Origin: Peribacillus deserti
Lineage (GTDB): Bacteria > Bacillota > Bacilli > Bacillales > DSM-1321
DNA length: 53,611 nt
Reading direction: 5' to 3'
NCBI RefSeq assembly: GCF_002863585.1
Contig: NZ_PGUY01000011.1
Location: forward strand, 1-53,611
In this document: positions 1 to 10,000 of the stretch, in pieces
How the letters are laid out: each line of letters starts with the position of its first letter
How positions within the stretch are numbered: position 1 is the stretch's first letter
Position numbers and translations under genes: made by a program
The notes under the pieces: generated by a model
Database searches by the model: none
What the model was told of the DNA's origin: nothing
The model's input: the letters and a program-made list of their open reading frames with translations, nothing else

Positions 1-220
1 ACCGTTCTCCGCTTTTCTTGTTGTCTAGCTGCGAACTGACACCTTCGGTCATAAGCCAATCGGCATCAAAAGGCAAGAGAGGCCTTTCGCTGCCGCTTGA
101 TCTTATGCCTTTCAGGTGTCTGCTTTTCTAAAAAGTTTAGGTTTTCTTAAAGTGTAAGCTTCATCATTTTTGGTTTATATATGTTTTTTTAGAAAAGCAC
201 CGTTCTCCGCTTTTCTTGTT
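1..220. repeat. Intergenic repeat element with long hairpin and flanking 22-bp direct repeats
   Basis: The same 22 bases (ACCGTTCTCCGCTTTTCTTG plus TT) occur at 1-22 and 199-220. Between them lies an imperfect hairpin: GACACCT (38-44) pairs with AGGTGTC (114-120) and CATAAG (50-55) with CTTATG (102-107). From memory this resembles a small non-coding repeat common between genes in Bacillaceae, with a CATAAGCCAAT core and GCTTTTCTT edges; that link is recall, not a search. The right copy overlaps the stop codon of the leftward peptidase gene. The element may continue left of the window. Confidence 0.6.
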
Positions 221-1316
221 ACTTTATATATTGCAGACTTTTCGGAAAGCTGGTTAATACTTCAAAGCCGTTTTCTGTAACCAGGATGTCATCTTCAATC
301 CTGACGCCTGCTACACCGGGGACATAAATACCCGGTTCAATGGTGAAGACCATGCCCGGCTTTAGTACAAGGTCATTCGTTTCTGTCAAGGAAGGATATT
401 CATGAACACTAATGCCCAGTCCGTGTCCGAGACGGTGGGGGAAGTAGTCTCCGTATCCAAGATCCCGGATTATATTTCTGGCTGTTAAGTCGAGCTCGGC
501 GCAGGTTACGCCAGGTCTGCATGCTTCTACTGCAGCGAGCTCTGCCTTACGTACCGTTTCGTAAATTTCTATTTGTTTTTCCGTCAGATCCCCAAAGGCT
601 ACGGTCCGGGTAATGTCTGAACAATATCCTTGGTAGACAACGCCCAGGTCAAATAATACTAAATCGCCTTTTTGGATTTTAGTTTTTCCCGGAGTGCCAT
701 GCGGTGATGCCCCATTTGCACCTGTCAATACCATTGTGGAAAACGCCATTTCGTTAATGCCGGCTTTTTTGAGTTCGAATTCAATGGCCGCGAGCACATC
801 CAGCTCGGTTTTACCTTCAGCAATTTCATTTACTCCCGTTTCAACAGCAAAGTCAGCAAGCCTTGCCGCTTCCCGGATTAAGGCCAATTCACTTTCATCC
901 TTAACCATACGCAGTTCACGCAGGCATCCTTCAGCTGAGATAAGCTGCGGACGTGAGAAGAGAGCCTGAGTCTGTTCATAGCGTTCCACATTCATGTGTT
1001 CCTTTTCAACCGCCATTGCAGTCACTTCAACATTTCTCTTTTCAACAGCTTTCCGGATCATATCCCATGGGTTTTCAATGTCTGTATAGCCGATGATTTC
1101 AAAGTTCCAGCCAGAATTCTTTGCATCTTCCTTCTCCATCAAAGGGCAGACTAAAAAGGGTTCAGCATCTGGAAATATACCTAGTGCCAGAAGTCGTTCA
1201 TGAGGGTTGCTGCGGAAACCGCTTAGATAAAATACATTATCAGAGGAAGTTATAAAACCAAAGGGGATATCCTTTGATTTGAGCCAATCCTGAAAGTTAA
1301 CAATACGTTTGTTCAT
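219..1316 (-). CDS. M24-family metallopeptidase (Xaa-Pro dipeptidase/aminopeptidase type)
   Basis: This 365-residue cytoplasmic peptidase probably removes or cleaves after Xaa-Pro N-terminal residues during peptide recycling. The C-terminal half has the pita-bread fold's five dinuclear-metal ligands: D223 (in LFDLG), D234 (in CSDITRT), H298 (in HRLGHGL), E327 (in TIEPG) and E341 (in VRIEDD). The N-terminal 130 residues match the creatinase-like N domain of this family. An AAAGGAGG ribosome site (cctccttt on the plus strand, 1326-1333) lies 9 bases before the ATG. The gene is transcribed away from ytkL. The exact paralogue (PepQ-, YqhT- or YkvY-like) cannot be settled from motifs, so no symbol is given. 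Confidence 0.9.
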   Translation of the reverse strand: MNKRIVNFQDWLKSKDIPFGFITSSDNVFYLSGFRSNPHERLLALGIFPDAEPFLVCPLMEKEDAKNSGWNFEIIGYTDIENPWDMIRKAVEKRNVEVTAMAVEKEHMNVERYEQTQALFSRPQLISAEGCLRELRMVKDESELALIREAARLADFAVETGVNEIAEGKTELDVLAAIEFELKKAGINEMAFSTMVLTGANGASPHGTPGKTKIQKGDLVLFDLGVVYQGYCSDITRTVAFGDLTEKQIEIYETVRKAELAAVEACRPGVTCAELDLTARNIIRDLGYGDYFPHRLGHGLGISVHEYPSLTETNDLVLKPGMVFTIEPGIYVPGVAGVRIEDDILVTENGFEVLTSFPKSLQYIK

Positions 1317-1504
1317 TTGTATGTACCTCCTTTGAAAAATTTACTTATCGCTGATATGTAAAATACTGTGGGTAAAGCCTGCTTTCCTTTATGAGATTAA
1401 CAGTCTTAAATTAGAATGTAAACTGTTAGACAATGGTAGAATGAGGGTATACGTAAATGAATTACTGCGTATTCTGGTTTTTATTAGAAAGGGGTTGTAA
1501 TGAT

Positions 1505-2185
1505 ATGAAAGTATCTTTTCATGGGCACTCAGTAGTTAAAGTTGAAACACAGGGGAAAACCATTTTATTTGATCCATTTATTACCGGTAATGGGCTTACC
1601 GATCTATCTGTAGAGGACATTAAGCCGGATGTTATAATCTTAACACACGGTCATGGGGATCATCTTGGTGATACAGTCCAGCTTGCAAAAGAGAATGATT
1701 CATTAGTCATTGCAAACGCTGAATTGAGTACATATTTAAGCTGGCAGGGAGTCAGGACGCATGGCATGTCAATCGGCGGGGCTTATAAATTTGACTTTGG
1801 AAAGGTAAAACTCACTCAGGCCTTTCATGGTACAGGGTTTACAACAGAAAATAAAGAAATCATTTATTTAGGGATGCCTGCAGGAGTTTTATTGATGGCG
1901 GAAGGAAAAACAGTATTCCATGCAGGTGATACTGGATTATTCGGAGATATGAAACTAATTGGAGAACGCCATCCTATCGATCTTGCATTTCTGCCGATTG
2001 GGGATAATTATACAATGGGGCCAGAAGATGCAGCACTTGCTGCGAAGTTTCTTGGGGCAAAGCAGGTGGTTCCGATGCATTATAATACCTTCCCGCAGAT
2101 TAAACAAGATCCGCAAAGCTTTATCGATATGCTGGAAGGGAAAAATGGCAAAGTGCTGCAGCCGGGAGAAAGTATTGAGTTGTGA
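1505..2185 (+). CDS. ytkL: UPF0173 metal-dependent hydrolase YtkL
   Basis: A 226-residue metallo-beta-lactamase-fold hydrolase whose substrate is unknown. It carries HGHGDH (48-53), the metal-binding HxHxDH motif, then HAGDTG and a C-terminal PMHYNTF histidine motif. The frame is open from 1457, but I chose the ATG at 1505 because GAAAGGGG (1487-1494) sits 10 bases upstream and the product then begins MKVSFHGH as in the family. A hairpin terminator follows. It is a soluble cytoplasmic protein with no signal peptide. Family assignment is firm; function is not. Confidence 0.92.
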   Translation: MKVSFHGHSVVKVETQGKTILFDPFITGNGLTDLSVEDIKPDVIILTHGHGDHLGDTVQLAKENDSLVIANAELSTYLSWQGVRTHGMSIGGAYKFDFGKVKLTQAFHGTGFTTENKEIIYLGMPAGVLLMAEGKTVFHAGDTGLFGDMKLIGERHPIDLAFLPIGDNYTMGPEDAALAAKFLGAKQVVPMHYNTFPQIKQDPQSFIDMLEGKNGKVLQPGESIEL

Positions 2186-2216
2186 TGTGACAGGAAGTCC
2201 TTATTATGGACACTCT

Positions 2217-2256
2217 AAGGCTGCCGAGATAATCTCGGCGGCCTTGTTTATTTCTT
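2217..2256 (+). terminator. Rho-independent terminator of ytkL
   Basis: AAGGCTGCCGAGAT and its near-perfect complement ATCTCGGCGGCCTT form a stem of about 13 bp with a tiny loop, followed by a T-rich stretch (gtttatttcttt). Confidence 0.85.
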
Positions 2257-2290
2257 TAAGCGAAAATAATAGAATCCCGCTCGGCAATCA

Positions 2291-2440
2291 GCATATTCAT
2301 TGGAAGAAAAGCATAAAGGCAGCAGGATAAGCATTGAATGAAGAGAGACAAGCATAAACGTTGAAATCATAAGCATAAAACCTAAAAACATAAGCATAAA
2401 TCGTCTGAACATAAGCATATTTCCCTGAAAGTTAAGCATA
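2291..2440. repeat. Array 1: eight AAGCATAA motifs at 20-21 bp spacing
   Basis: GCAT cores start at 2291, 2311, 2331, 2352, 2373, 2394, 2415 and 2436, so the spacings are 20, 20, 21, 21, 21, 21 and 21 bp. Most copies read AAGCATAA; the sequence between them varies. This is the reverse complement of the motif in the larger array at 18488-18838. The array starts about 35 bp after the ytkL terminator. It has no spacer-repeat structure like CRISPR and no convincing gene. See findings. Confidence 0.85.
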
Positions 2441-2890
2441 AGCCATTCTGCAGCATTTTACTTCGTTTCCAAAACGTTTGCATTCAGGAGCTGGCACCTG
2501 CCGTTTATATAAAAACGAACTGAAGGTTACGGTTAAGCCACTAAAAATAGCTGTTTTCCGATAAAAAACGCTCTTGCAGCCGCAGGTGAGTATTCAAAAA
2601 TGACAAAAAATCAGCGGAAATCGAATAAGTTCAACGCTGGGCAGAATCGTATAAGCAATATTACATTTACATAAACCTCGAAAATACCTGCAAAATATCA
2701 AACAGTTTATATCCTTGCGTACTATCGACCAATAAACCATTGCACAATGAAAAGACCAGCTTTCTTCAGAAGCCGGGAGTGCCTTTTTAAGCGGCACCCT
2801 TTTTGCTTGGGCTGCCTTAGTCAATTTTTATGGGTGAGCTGCATATAATATCTAAAGCTTGTCATTATTTTTTAGGGAAGAGGGCTATAG
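2441..2890. other. Non-coding gap of 450 bp
   Basis: I see no convincing gene, RNA motif or known repeat here. An open frame on the minus strand at 2594-2824 has no ribosome site and no family resemblance. The last 20 bases hold the ribosome site of the next gene. Confidence 0.5.
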
Positions 2891-3124
2891 ATGAAACAAA
2901 GATATCTGCTTTGTTTATTGCTGTGCGGGGTTATGCTTTATTATCAAGTACCGCGGCTTGATTTAAATGGAGATGGTTTGGCCGGGATTTACAGCGGGAT
3001 GTGGCTTTTGCTGGCTTTGTTTGTTGCAGCTGGGAATTTATCAGGAATCCTTTATTCACCTAAGAAACGAATGAGAGCTTCAGGAAGTAAGAGACGCGTC
3101 ATGAAAAGAGTACGTAATTATTAA
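2891..3124 (+). CDS. Small membrane protein of unknown function
   Basis: A 77-residue protein preceded by a GGGAAGAGGG-like ribosome site. Residues about 5-20 and 33-55 are hydrophobic, giving two likely membrane segments. The C-terminus is strongly basic (SPKKRMRASGSKRRVMKRVR), which by the positive-inside rule places it in the cytoplasm. It lies 71 bp before the ytoI start, on the same strand. I do not recognise a named family. The ribosome site, composition and position make it a likely real gene. Confidence 0.65.
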   Translation: MKQRYLLCLLLCGVMLYYQVPRLDLNGDGLAGIYSGMWLLLALFVAAGNLSGILYSPKKRMRASGSKRRVMKRVRNY

Positions 3125-3195
3125 TAGGTTCATTGAATAGAAATACTTTTCATTCTATAATGGGTGTTAATAAGTACCTAAAAAGGGTGAAAAGG

Positions 3196-4515
3196 TTGGC
3201 AACAAAACACGAACAGATTTTAAAATATATCGATGATCTCCCGGTTGGGGATAAAATATCGGTTAGACAGATTGCCAAAGCACTGGGAGTAAGTGAAGGG
3301 ACCGCTTACCGTGCTATAAAAGATGCAGAAAACAAGGGCTACGTAAGTACGATAGAACGTGTGGGCACAATCCGGATTGAACGAAAAAAGAAAGAAAACA
3401 TAGAAAAGCTGACATTTGCGGAAGTTGTTAACATTGTAGACGGACAGGTGCTCGGAGGAAAAGACGGCCTCCATAAAACTCTTAATAAATTTGTCATTGG
3501 CGCCATGAAGATAGATGCCATGATGAAATATACCGGAGCAGGAAACCTGCTGATTGTCGGAAATCGGGTTAACGCTCAGGAACTTGCTTTAAAAGCCGGG
3601 GCGGCCGTTTTGATTACAGGCGGTTTCGATACAGAAGAGCATGTGAAAAAACTGGCAGACGAGCTGGAGCTGCCTATCATTCTAAGCAGCTATGATTCCT
3701 TTACCGTTGCGACCATGATCAACAGGGCTATTTATGATCAGCTCATTAAAAAGGAAATCCTTCTTGTCGAGGATATATTAACACCGATAAGCGAGACTGC
3801 TTTTCTATCTTTAGATGATTCGGTAAGTAAATGGCATGAATTGAATAAAAGTACGAACCATAGCCGTTTTCCAGTGGTTGATTCTGCTTTCAAGGTTCAA
3901 GGAATGGTCACTTCCAAGGATATTATCGGAGTGGAGCTGCATGTTTCGATTGAGAAGGTTATGACCAAGAATCCCATGGCGGTAGGGGGAAAGACCAGTG
4001 TGGCTTCGAGTGCCCATATGATGGTGTGGGAGGGGATCGAATTGATCCCGGTAGTGGACGAAAGCCAGGTGCTGCAAGGGATTATCAGCAGGCAGGATGT
4101 TTTAAAGGCTCTGCAAATGATCCAAAGGCAGCCGCAGGTCGGCGAAACGATTGACGATGTGATTACAAGCCAGCTGGTAAGTGCAGGGATTCGGGTAAAG
4201 GGAGAAGATATTTACCGGTGTGAAGTGACTCCTCAGATGACCAACTATCTTGGCACCATATCCTACGGAGTATTTACAGCTCTCGTTACCGATGCGGCAA
4301 ACAGGACGATGCGTGCATTCAAAAGAGGAGATCTTGTCATTGAGAATATCACCATCTACTTTATTAAGCCTGTACAAATGGACAGCATGATTGAAATTCA
4401 CCCGAGGGTACTCGAAATTGGAAGAAAATTTGGAAAGATTGATATTGAAGTATATAATGAAGGAAGATTGGTTGGCAAAGCGATGATGATGTGCCAATTG
4501 TTTGACCGGACATAA
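3196..4515 (+). CDS. ytoI: YtoI, HTH-DRTGG-CBS-hotdog protein
   Basis: A 439-residue cytoplasmic protein, probably a ligand-sensing regulator or enzyme; its function is unproven. Domains in order: an N-terminal winged helix (about 1-60, with VSEGTAYRAI), a DRTGG domain (about 65-175), a pair of CBS domains (about 190-310, with TSKDIIGVE and SRQDVLKALQ) that usually bind adenine nucleotides, and a C-terminal hotdog thioesterase-like domain (about 320-435). The frame is open from 3133, but I chose TTG at 3196: AAAAGGGTG lies 6 bases upstream and the product then starts ATKHEQIL, matching the known family length. Confidence 0.92.
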   Translation: MATKHEQILKYIDDLPVGDKISVRQIAKALGVSEGTAYRAIKDAENKGYVSTIERVGTIRIERKKKENIEKLTFAEVVNIVDGQVLGGKDGLHKTLNKFVIGAMKIDAMMKYTGAGNLLIVGNRVNAQELALKAGAAVLITGGFDTEEHVKKLADELELPIILSSYDSFTVATMINRAIYDQLIKKEILLVEDILTPISETAFLSLDDSVSKWHELNKSTNHSRFPVVDSAFKVQGMVTSKDIIGVELHVSIEKVMTKNPMAVGGKTSVASSAHMMVWEGIELIPVVDESQVLQGIISRQDVLKALQMIQRQPQVGETIDDVITSQLVSAGIRVKGEDIYRCEVTPQMTNYLGTISYGVFTALVTDAANRTMRAFKRGDLVIENITIYFIKPVQMDSMIEIHPRVLEIGRKFGKIDIEVYNEGRLVGKAMMMCQLFDRT

Positions 4516-4519
4516 ATGC

Positions 4520-4552
4520 AAAAAGGCCGCAGGTGGAGGCGGCCTTTTCTTG
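4520..4552. terminator. Bidirectional terminator between ytoI and ytpI
   Basis: AAAGGCCGC (4522-4530) pairs with GCGGCCTTT, with a short loop. There are A's before and T's after, so it can serve both the rightward ytoI and the leftward ytpI. Confidence 0.85.
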
Positions 4553-4605
4553 TATCTTATGGTTTTAACTTCTGTATCCGGTCAATATTTTCTGTAAGGC
4601 AGCGG

Positions 4606-4911
4606 TTATTTTTTATAGCCATCCTCTGCCTCTTGAACCACAAATGGAAGATAATGCTTATATGATTTATAGCCGGCCCAAATGTTTATTCCCCCAAGCA
4701 GAATAAACACGCCTGCAACTATGTAGGTCACAGTCCCTGAATATAAAAAGAGCTGGTTTATGCCAAAGAGAACAACGAAAAGTCCAAGAGCCATCGAAGA
4801 CTTGGTAGCGGTCCATTTTTTCTCAGCAGGCTTTTGGGTGCGTACATATTTAATTTTGAAATAAAGATAGAAAGAAAACGTAATAACAATCAGAACAACT
4901 AAAACAGGCAA
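4606..4911 (-). CDS. ytpI: YtpI, small multi-span membrane protein
   Basis: A 101-residue membrane protein of unknown function. Three hydrophobic segments are visible: the N-terminal stretch VLVVLIVITFSFYLYF, a middle one (SSMALGLFVVLFGINQLFLY) and a third (TYIVAGVFILLGGINIW). The frame extends upstream to an ATG at 4968, but I chose TTG (4909-4911, minus strand). GGAGGAG sits 5-6 bases before it, and the resulting length fits the Bacillus YtpI family. It lies convergent to ytoI and divergent from nrnA. Confidence 0.82.
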   Translation of the reverse strand: MPVLVVLIVITFSFYLYFKIKYVRTQKPAEKKWTATKSSMALGLFVVLFGINQLFLYSGTVTYIVAGVFILLGGINIWAGYKSYKHYLPFVVQEAEDGYKK

Positions 4912-5030
4912 TGTGCACTCCTCCGATGTGAAAGTAGTCCCATTCATTTTACCTGTTATAAGTGTCAAATTCTAGCGTTTATCGTGCTTGTTGCTTAAAT
5001 TGACATATTTGAAAATAAAGGAGTTTCCAA

Positions 5031-5975
5031 ATGAAAGCAGAAATATTAGAAACCATAAAAGCTTACGAAACCATTATCCTTCATAGACATGTCCGGCCTG
5101 ATCCAGATGCTTATGGATCACAATGCGGGCTGGCAGAGATTTTAAGAACCTCATTTCCTGAGAAGAAGATCTATACAGTTGGCAGAGAGGAAGAATCCCT
5201 TCAGTATTTGGCGGGACTGGACCAAATTTCCGATGATACATATACAGATGCCCTTGTAATTGTGTGCGATACAGCCAATCAGGCAAGAATCTGTGATACT
5301 CGTTACACTCTAGGAGCGAAGCTGATTAAAATTGATCATCATCCCAATGAAGACCGTTACGGTGACATGCTGTGGGTGGATACAAATGCAAGCTCCTGCA
5401 GTGAAATGATCTATGAATTCTATTTATTCGGCAAAGACAAGGGCTTAAAGCTCTCGGACAAAGCGGCACGGCTCCTCTTTGCTGGGATAGTCGGAGATAC
5501 GGGGAGATTCCTATATCCAAGCACATCGAATAAAACTTTCAGCTACGTGGGTGAACTGATCACGTATAACTTTAACAGGACCGAATTATTTAACGATATG
5601 TATGATGTGCCAGAAAGTGTAGTACGCCTGCAAGGATATGTACTCCAGCATTTTGAATTGAAGCCGGAAGGTGTAGGCAAGCTGGTCATCAAGAAGGACA
5701 TTCTGGAAAAATTCCAGGTGAAAGTATCCGAAGCATCACAGCTGGTAAGCTCTCTGGGCAGCGTCCAGAACCTGAAGGCATGGGCTTTCTTCATCGAGGA
5801 AGAGGACAACATCCGAGTAAGACTGCGTTCAAAAGGACCGGTCATCAACGGAATTGCGAGAAAGTACAATGGCGGCGGCCATCCGCTGGCCTCGGGTGCA
5901 TCCATCCATTCGTGGGATGAAGTGGATTCCGTTGTTAATGATTTAATTGAAGTCTGTAAAGAATACACGAAATAA
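5031..5975 (+). CDS. nrnA: Bifunctional oligoribonuclease / pAp phosphatase NrnA
   Basis: A 314-residue DHH-DHHA1 phosphoesterase. In B. subtilis this enzyme (YtqI) degrades nanoRNAs of 2-5 nucleotides and removes the 3' phosphate from pAp, a by-product of sulfur assimilation. Visible motifs are HRHVRPDPDAYGS (18-30), which holds Mn-binding residues, DHH at 102-104, and GGGHPLASG (281-289) of the substrate-binding DHHA1 domain. AAAGGAG precedes the ATG at good spacing. The gene is monocistronic here, with its own terminator. Confidence 0.95.
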   Translation: MKAEILETIKAYETIILHRHVRPDPDAYGSQCGLAEILRTSFPEKKIYTVGREEESLQYLAGLDQISDDTYTDALVIVCDTANQARICDTRYTLGAKLIKIDHHPNEDRYGDMLWVDTNASSCSEMIYEFYLFGKDKGLKLSDKAARLLFAGIVGDTGRFLYPSTSNKTFSYVGELITYNFNRTELFNDMYDVPESVVRLQGYVLQHFELKPEGVGKLVIKKDILEKFQVKVSEASQLVSSLGSVQNLKAWAFFIEEEDNIRVRLRSKGPVINGIARKYNGGGHPLASGASIHSWDEVDSVVNDLIEVCKEYTK

Positions 5976-6013
5976 AAATCCAGGCACCTGAAGAACGGGT
6001 GCCTGATTTTTGT
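5976..6013. terminator. Bidirectional terminator between nrnA and ytrI
   Basis: CAGGCACC (5981-5988) pairs with GGTGCCTG (5998-6005). AAAAATC precedes and ATTTTT follows, so it can act on both converging transcripts. Confidence 0.85.
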
Positions 6014-6070
6014 GAAATAATTAAGCCGGCAACGGGGACAAGCCTTCCCTTGTACCCTCTTAGATCGCAC

Positions 6071-6577
6071 TCACCTTACCTGCTTCAATTTAACCTCTAG
6101 TTTCAGAGTCGTGTAATAGAGGACTTCTGAGACTTCCAGCATGTATTTCTTTTTGTTTATTTCAAGAACCTTATTTTCTATTGATTTTTTCAATAGAGAT
6201 CTTGCTTCGTAGACGGTTTCTAAGTCCTTTGATAATAGGGTAGAGTTTAGATCATCCTGGATTTTTTCTACCGCTTCGGCGACACTGAGGCGGTCGATTT
6301 TGTAGAGATGAAAATTGGTAACGGTGACTTTGACTTCTTGGATGGTGAGCCTCTCCAGGTTTTTATCATTGAGTTTGTTATAGTCTTCTTCCCACAGGGC
6401 ATTTTCTTCTTCTAGATCTTTGATGTATTCACCCTGTTTGTGCAGTTTCTGGATGAGCTTTTCCTGCATGATGCTATGCATATAAAAGAACATAAGCCAG
6501 CTGATGATACCGCCTGCGGCTGCTCCGGCAAAAAAACGCTGCCAGAGAGGGGATTTGAAATAGAGGGGGATTCTCAT
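6071..6577 (-). CDS. ytrI: Sporulation membrane protein YtrI
   Basis: A 168-residue protein with one N-terminal membrane segment (about 12-32, AAAGGIISWLMFFYM) and a long, charged, probably coiled-coil region after it. In B. subtilis ytrI is made in the mother cell under sigma-E and is needed for efficient sporulation. Its ATG overlaps the ytrH stop (ATGA at 6574-6577 on the minus strand) and it has no own Shine-Dalgarno, so translation is probably coupled to ytrH. Confidence 0.9.
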   Translation of the reverse strand: MRIPLYFKSPLWQRFFAGAAAGGIISWLMFFYMHSIMQEKLIQKLHKQGEYIKDLEEENALWEEDYNKLNDKNLERLTIQEVKVTVTNFHLYKIDRLSVAEAVEKIQDDLNSTLLSKDLETVYEARSLLKKSIENKVLEINKKKYMLEVSEVLYYTTLKLEVKLKQVR

Positions 6578-6909
6578 TGTGATATATTCTGCTGTGTCAG
6601 CCAGTTTATGACAGTTGCTCCTGTCTGTGCACCGGCAAGAGCTGAAAGGATCAGCAGGATTTGTTTGACAATATCTTTTGTTTCTCCATGAAAAATACCC
6701 CGCTCAAAGGAATAGACGGTATCAAAGGTTCCCCCGATTGCAGCTATAATGGCCCAAATCCTTAGAGAGTCAGCCAGCCTGTAGACCACAGTAAGGGGGG
6801 GCTGTTCCGTAAAAAAGGCTCCAAGCGCACCGATTAATGCTCCACCAAGCAAAACACCAAGGGATATAAAGTAACTGTTAACAAACGCCGGAAAAAATGC
6901 TTCTTTCAT
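6574..6909 (-). CDS. ytrH: Sporulation protein YtrH
   Basis: A 111-residue membrane protein with three hydrophobic segments (about 12-33, 50-62 and 82-103), the first gene of the ytrH-ytrI pair. In B. subtilis the pair is sigma-E-dependent and contributes to forespore development. The gene is divergent from dnaE, which starts 173 bp away. The coding overlap with ytrI supports a two-gene operon. Confidence 0.9.
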   Translation of the reverse strand: MKEAFFPAFVNSYFISLGVLLGGALIGALGAFFTEQPPLTVVYRLADSLRIWAIIAAIGGTFDTVYSFERGIFHGETKDIVKQILLILSALAGAQTGATVINWLTQQNISQ

Positions 6910-6947
6910 CAGTGATCAGCCCTTAAAATTGAATTATGGTTACTACT

Positions 6948-6974
6948 TATATATGGACAATCCCGTAAAGATAT
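6948..6974 (-). promoter_or_regulatory. Possible sigma-E promoter of ytrH-ytrI
   Basis: On the minus strand, ATAT (6971-6974) is followed 15 bases later by CCATATATA, resembling the sigma-E pattern (ATA at -35, CATAnnnT at -10). This is a weak match, called mainly because ytrH is known to depend on sigma-E. Confidence 0.35.
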
Positions 6975-7082
6975 GTTCAAAAGAGTTAAACAGCTTGGCG
7001 GTAATATGAGAACATATTTTCTTTTTTTTCGTTAAACCTCTATAATTAAAGGGTCAAAGCCTTATTAAGGGTGGGAAAATAG

Positions 7083-10000
7083 ATGGCTTTTATTCATCTT
7101 CATGTACAAAGCGCATACAGCCTGTTATCAGGCACTGCAAGCGTCAAGGATCTGGTTGCAGGCGCGAAGGCTAAGAACTATGAGGCGCTTGCCCTTACAG
7201 ATAGAAACGCTATGTATGGAGTAATAGATTTTTATAAAGAATGCCTAAAGCAGAAAATTAAACCGATTATTGGACTGACTGCTGATATATTGCATGATGA
7301 CACGGGTGCTTTCCCTCTTGTACTGCTCGCAAAGAACAATAAGGGGTACCAAAATCTCCTTAAAATCAGCAGTGCCATCAAAACAAAATCTCCTGAAGGA
7401 CTTCCTCTAAAATGGCTGAAGGCTTATTCAGAAGGATTAACTGCAATCACTCCAGGCAGAGAAGGCATAATCGAAACCTTGCTGCTCAGGGACGAAAAAG
7501 AAAATGCCCTGAGTCACTTATTCAAGTTTAAATCGATCTTTGAGGAGCAGTCGTTTTATATGGCTGTTCACCGGACTGGGCGGAATGAAGAAGAGAGACT
7601 GAACAAAATGCTTGTGGCCCTGTCACACGAAACAGACACCGATCTTGCAGCCGGGAACCCCGTATATTACCTCGAAAGGTCAGATTCTCTTGCTTTAGAG
7701 GTGCTCCTGGCTATTAGAAATGGCGAAAAGCTCAGCGATGAAAATCGGCATAAATTAGATACAGATGAAAACTATTTAAAAGGCAAAGCTGAAATGGCTG
7801 AATTATTCCATGACCTGCCTGAAGCCTTGGAAAATACAATCCGGATTGGTGAGAGCTGCAATGTCCTCATAGAATTTAACCGAAAGCTGCTTCCTAAATA
7901 TACGGTGGACAGAGACAGAACCGCAGATGAGATGCTTGAGGCCTGTTGTGAGGAAGGATTCAGGGAAAGATACCCCGACTCAGCCCCTGGACACCGGCAA
8001 AGGCTGAGATATGAACTTGAAATCATCAAGAAAATGAATTTCAGTGATTATTTCCTGATTGTTTGGGATTTTATGAGATTTGCAAGAACACAGAACATCT
8101 TAACGGGTCCTGGCCGTGGGTCTGCGGCAGGGAGCATGGTGGCTTATGTATTAAGGATTACAGATGTTGACCCGTTGGAACATGGGCTGTTATTTGAGAG
8201 GTTTTTAAATCCAGAGCGTATCTCCATGCCGGATATTGACATTGATTTCCCGGACACAAGAAGGGATGAAGTGATCTCCTATGTGGCTAAAAAGTACGGA
8301 GAACTTCATGTTGCACAGATTATAACTTTTGGGACGATGGCTGCTAAAGCTGCTCTCAGGGATGTAGGACGAGTTTTCGGATTGAACCAGAAAGAGCTGG
8401 AGGGATTGTCCCGCATGATTCCTAGCCGCCTCGGCATCACTTTGGAAGCAGCGTTGAAGGAATCCAAACATTTACAAAATTTTGTAAACGAAAATGAGTT
8501 TAACCGGAATCTATTCCAGACTGCATTGAAGCTGGAAGGGCTGCCGAGACATACGTCTACACATGCAGCCGGCATTGTTATCTCAGATAAGCCCCTGACT
8601 GAGCTCATACCTATTCAGGAAGGGCAGGAAGCGATCCATCTTACTCAGTTCCCGATGGAAAATCTGGAAGAACTGGGAATGCTGAAAATGGACTTTCTTG
8701 GGTTGAGAAATTTAACACTTATAGAAAATACTCTCGAGATGATTCAAAAGGGGACGGGGAAGCGGCCGCGGCTTGATGAAATTCCATTACAGGATTCTGA
8801 TACATTTGCACTCCTTGGAAAAGGGGAAACTACAGGGGTGTTCCAGCTGGAATCGGAGGGAATGCGAAATGTGCTTACAAAGCTTAAGCCGACCCGATTC
8901 GAGGACATTGTTGCGGTGAATGCTTTATACCGTCCGGGACCGATGGAGAATATCCCCCTGTTCATTGATCGAAAACATGGAATTCAACCTCTTGAATATC
9001 CTCATATCGATTTAGAGCCCATTCTCAAGCCCACATACGGGGTAATCGTGTATCAGGAACAAATTATGCAGATTGCTGCAAAGATGGCAGGTTTTTCGCT
9101 GGGGGAAGCGGATTTATTAAGAAGGGCTGTATCCAAGAAGAAAAAAGATGTATTAGACAGGGAGCGGGCCCACTTCGTTGAAGGGGCAGGAAGGCAAGGA
9201 TATGAAGAAAACGCAGCAAATGAGATCTATGATCTAATTGTCCGGTTTGCCAATTATGGATTTAATAGAAGCCATGCGGTTGCGTATAGTATCATTGCTT
9301 ACCAGCTCGCGTATTTAAAGGCACATCATTTCCATTATTTTATGGCTGCTCTTTTGACTTCTGTGGTTGGGAACGAAGACAAAATTGCCCAGTATATAAG
9401 AGAAATGAAATCGAAAGGAATTGAAGTGCTGCCTCCCTCAATTAATAGGAGCCATTTCGCTTTTAAGCCTGAAGCACAGGGGATCCGGTACAGTATAGCA
9501 GCCATTAAGGGAATAGGAGCTGCTGCTATACGGGAAATTTTTCAAGCTCGAAGGAAAAAGCCCTTTGAAGATCTTTTTGACTTTTGTCTGCGTGTCTCTT
9601 CCAAGGCAGTTAACCGGAAATCATTAGAAGCACTGGTCCATTCAGGTGCCTTTGATGAGTTTGGTGAAGACAGAGCTACTCTTCTTGCGAGCCTCGATGT
9701 TGCATTGGAGCATAACGAGCTGGTGAATCCAGATGACGATCAGTTCGACCTCTTTGCTAACAGTGAATTTACATTAAAGCCAAAATATCTTCGAGTGGAA
9801 CCGATCCGCACTCTGGATAAGCTTGAGCTCGAAAAGCAGGCTCTAGGCCTCTACTTATCGGATCATCCCGTTACTCCATTTAAAAAGCTATTTCACTATT
9901 TCGGTTCCATTTCCATACATGAGGCAGTGGAGAGGGAAGTGAAAAAAGGGTATGTCCCCGCATATATAACAGAGGTGAAAACAATCCGCACAAAGAAAGG

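Noticed and set aside
2594-2824. 76-residue frame on the minus strand
   Set aside because: No ribosome site and no recognisable protein features.
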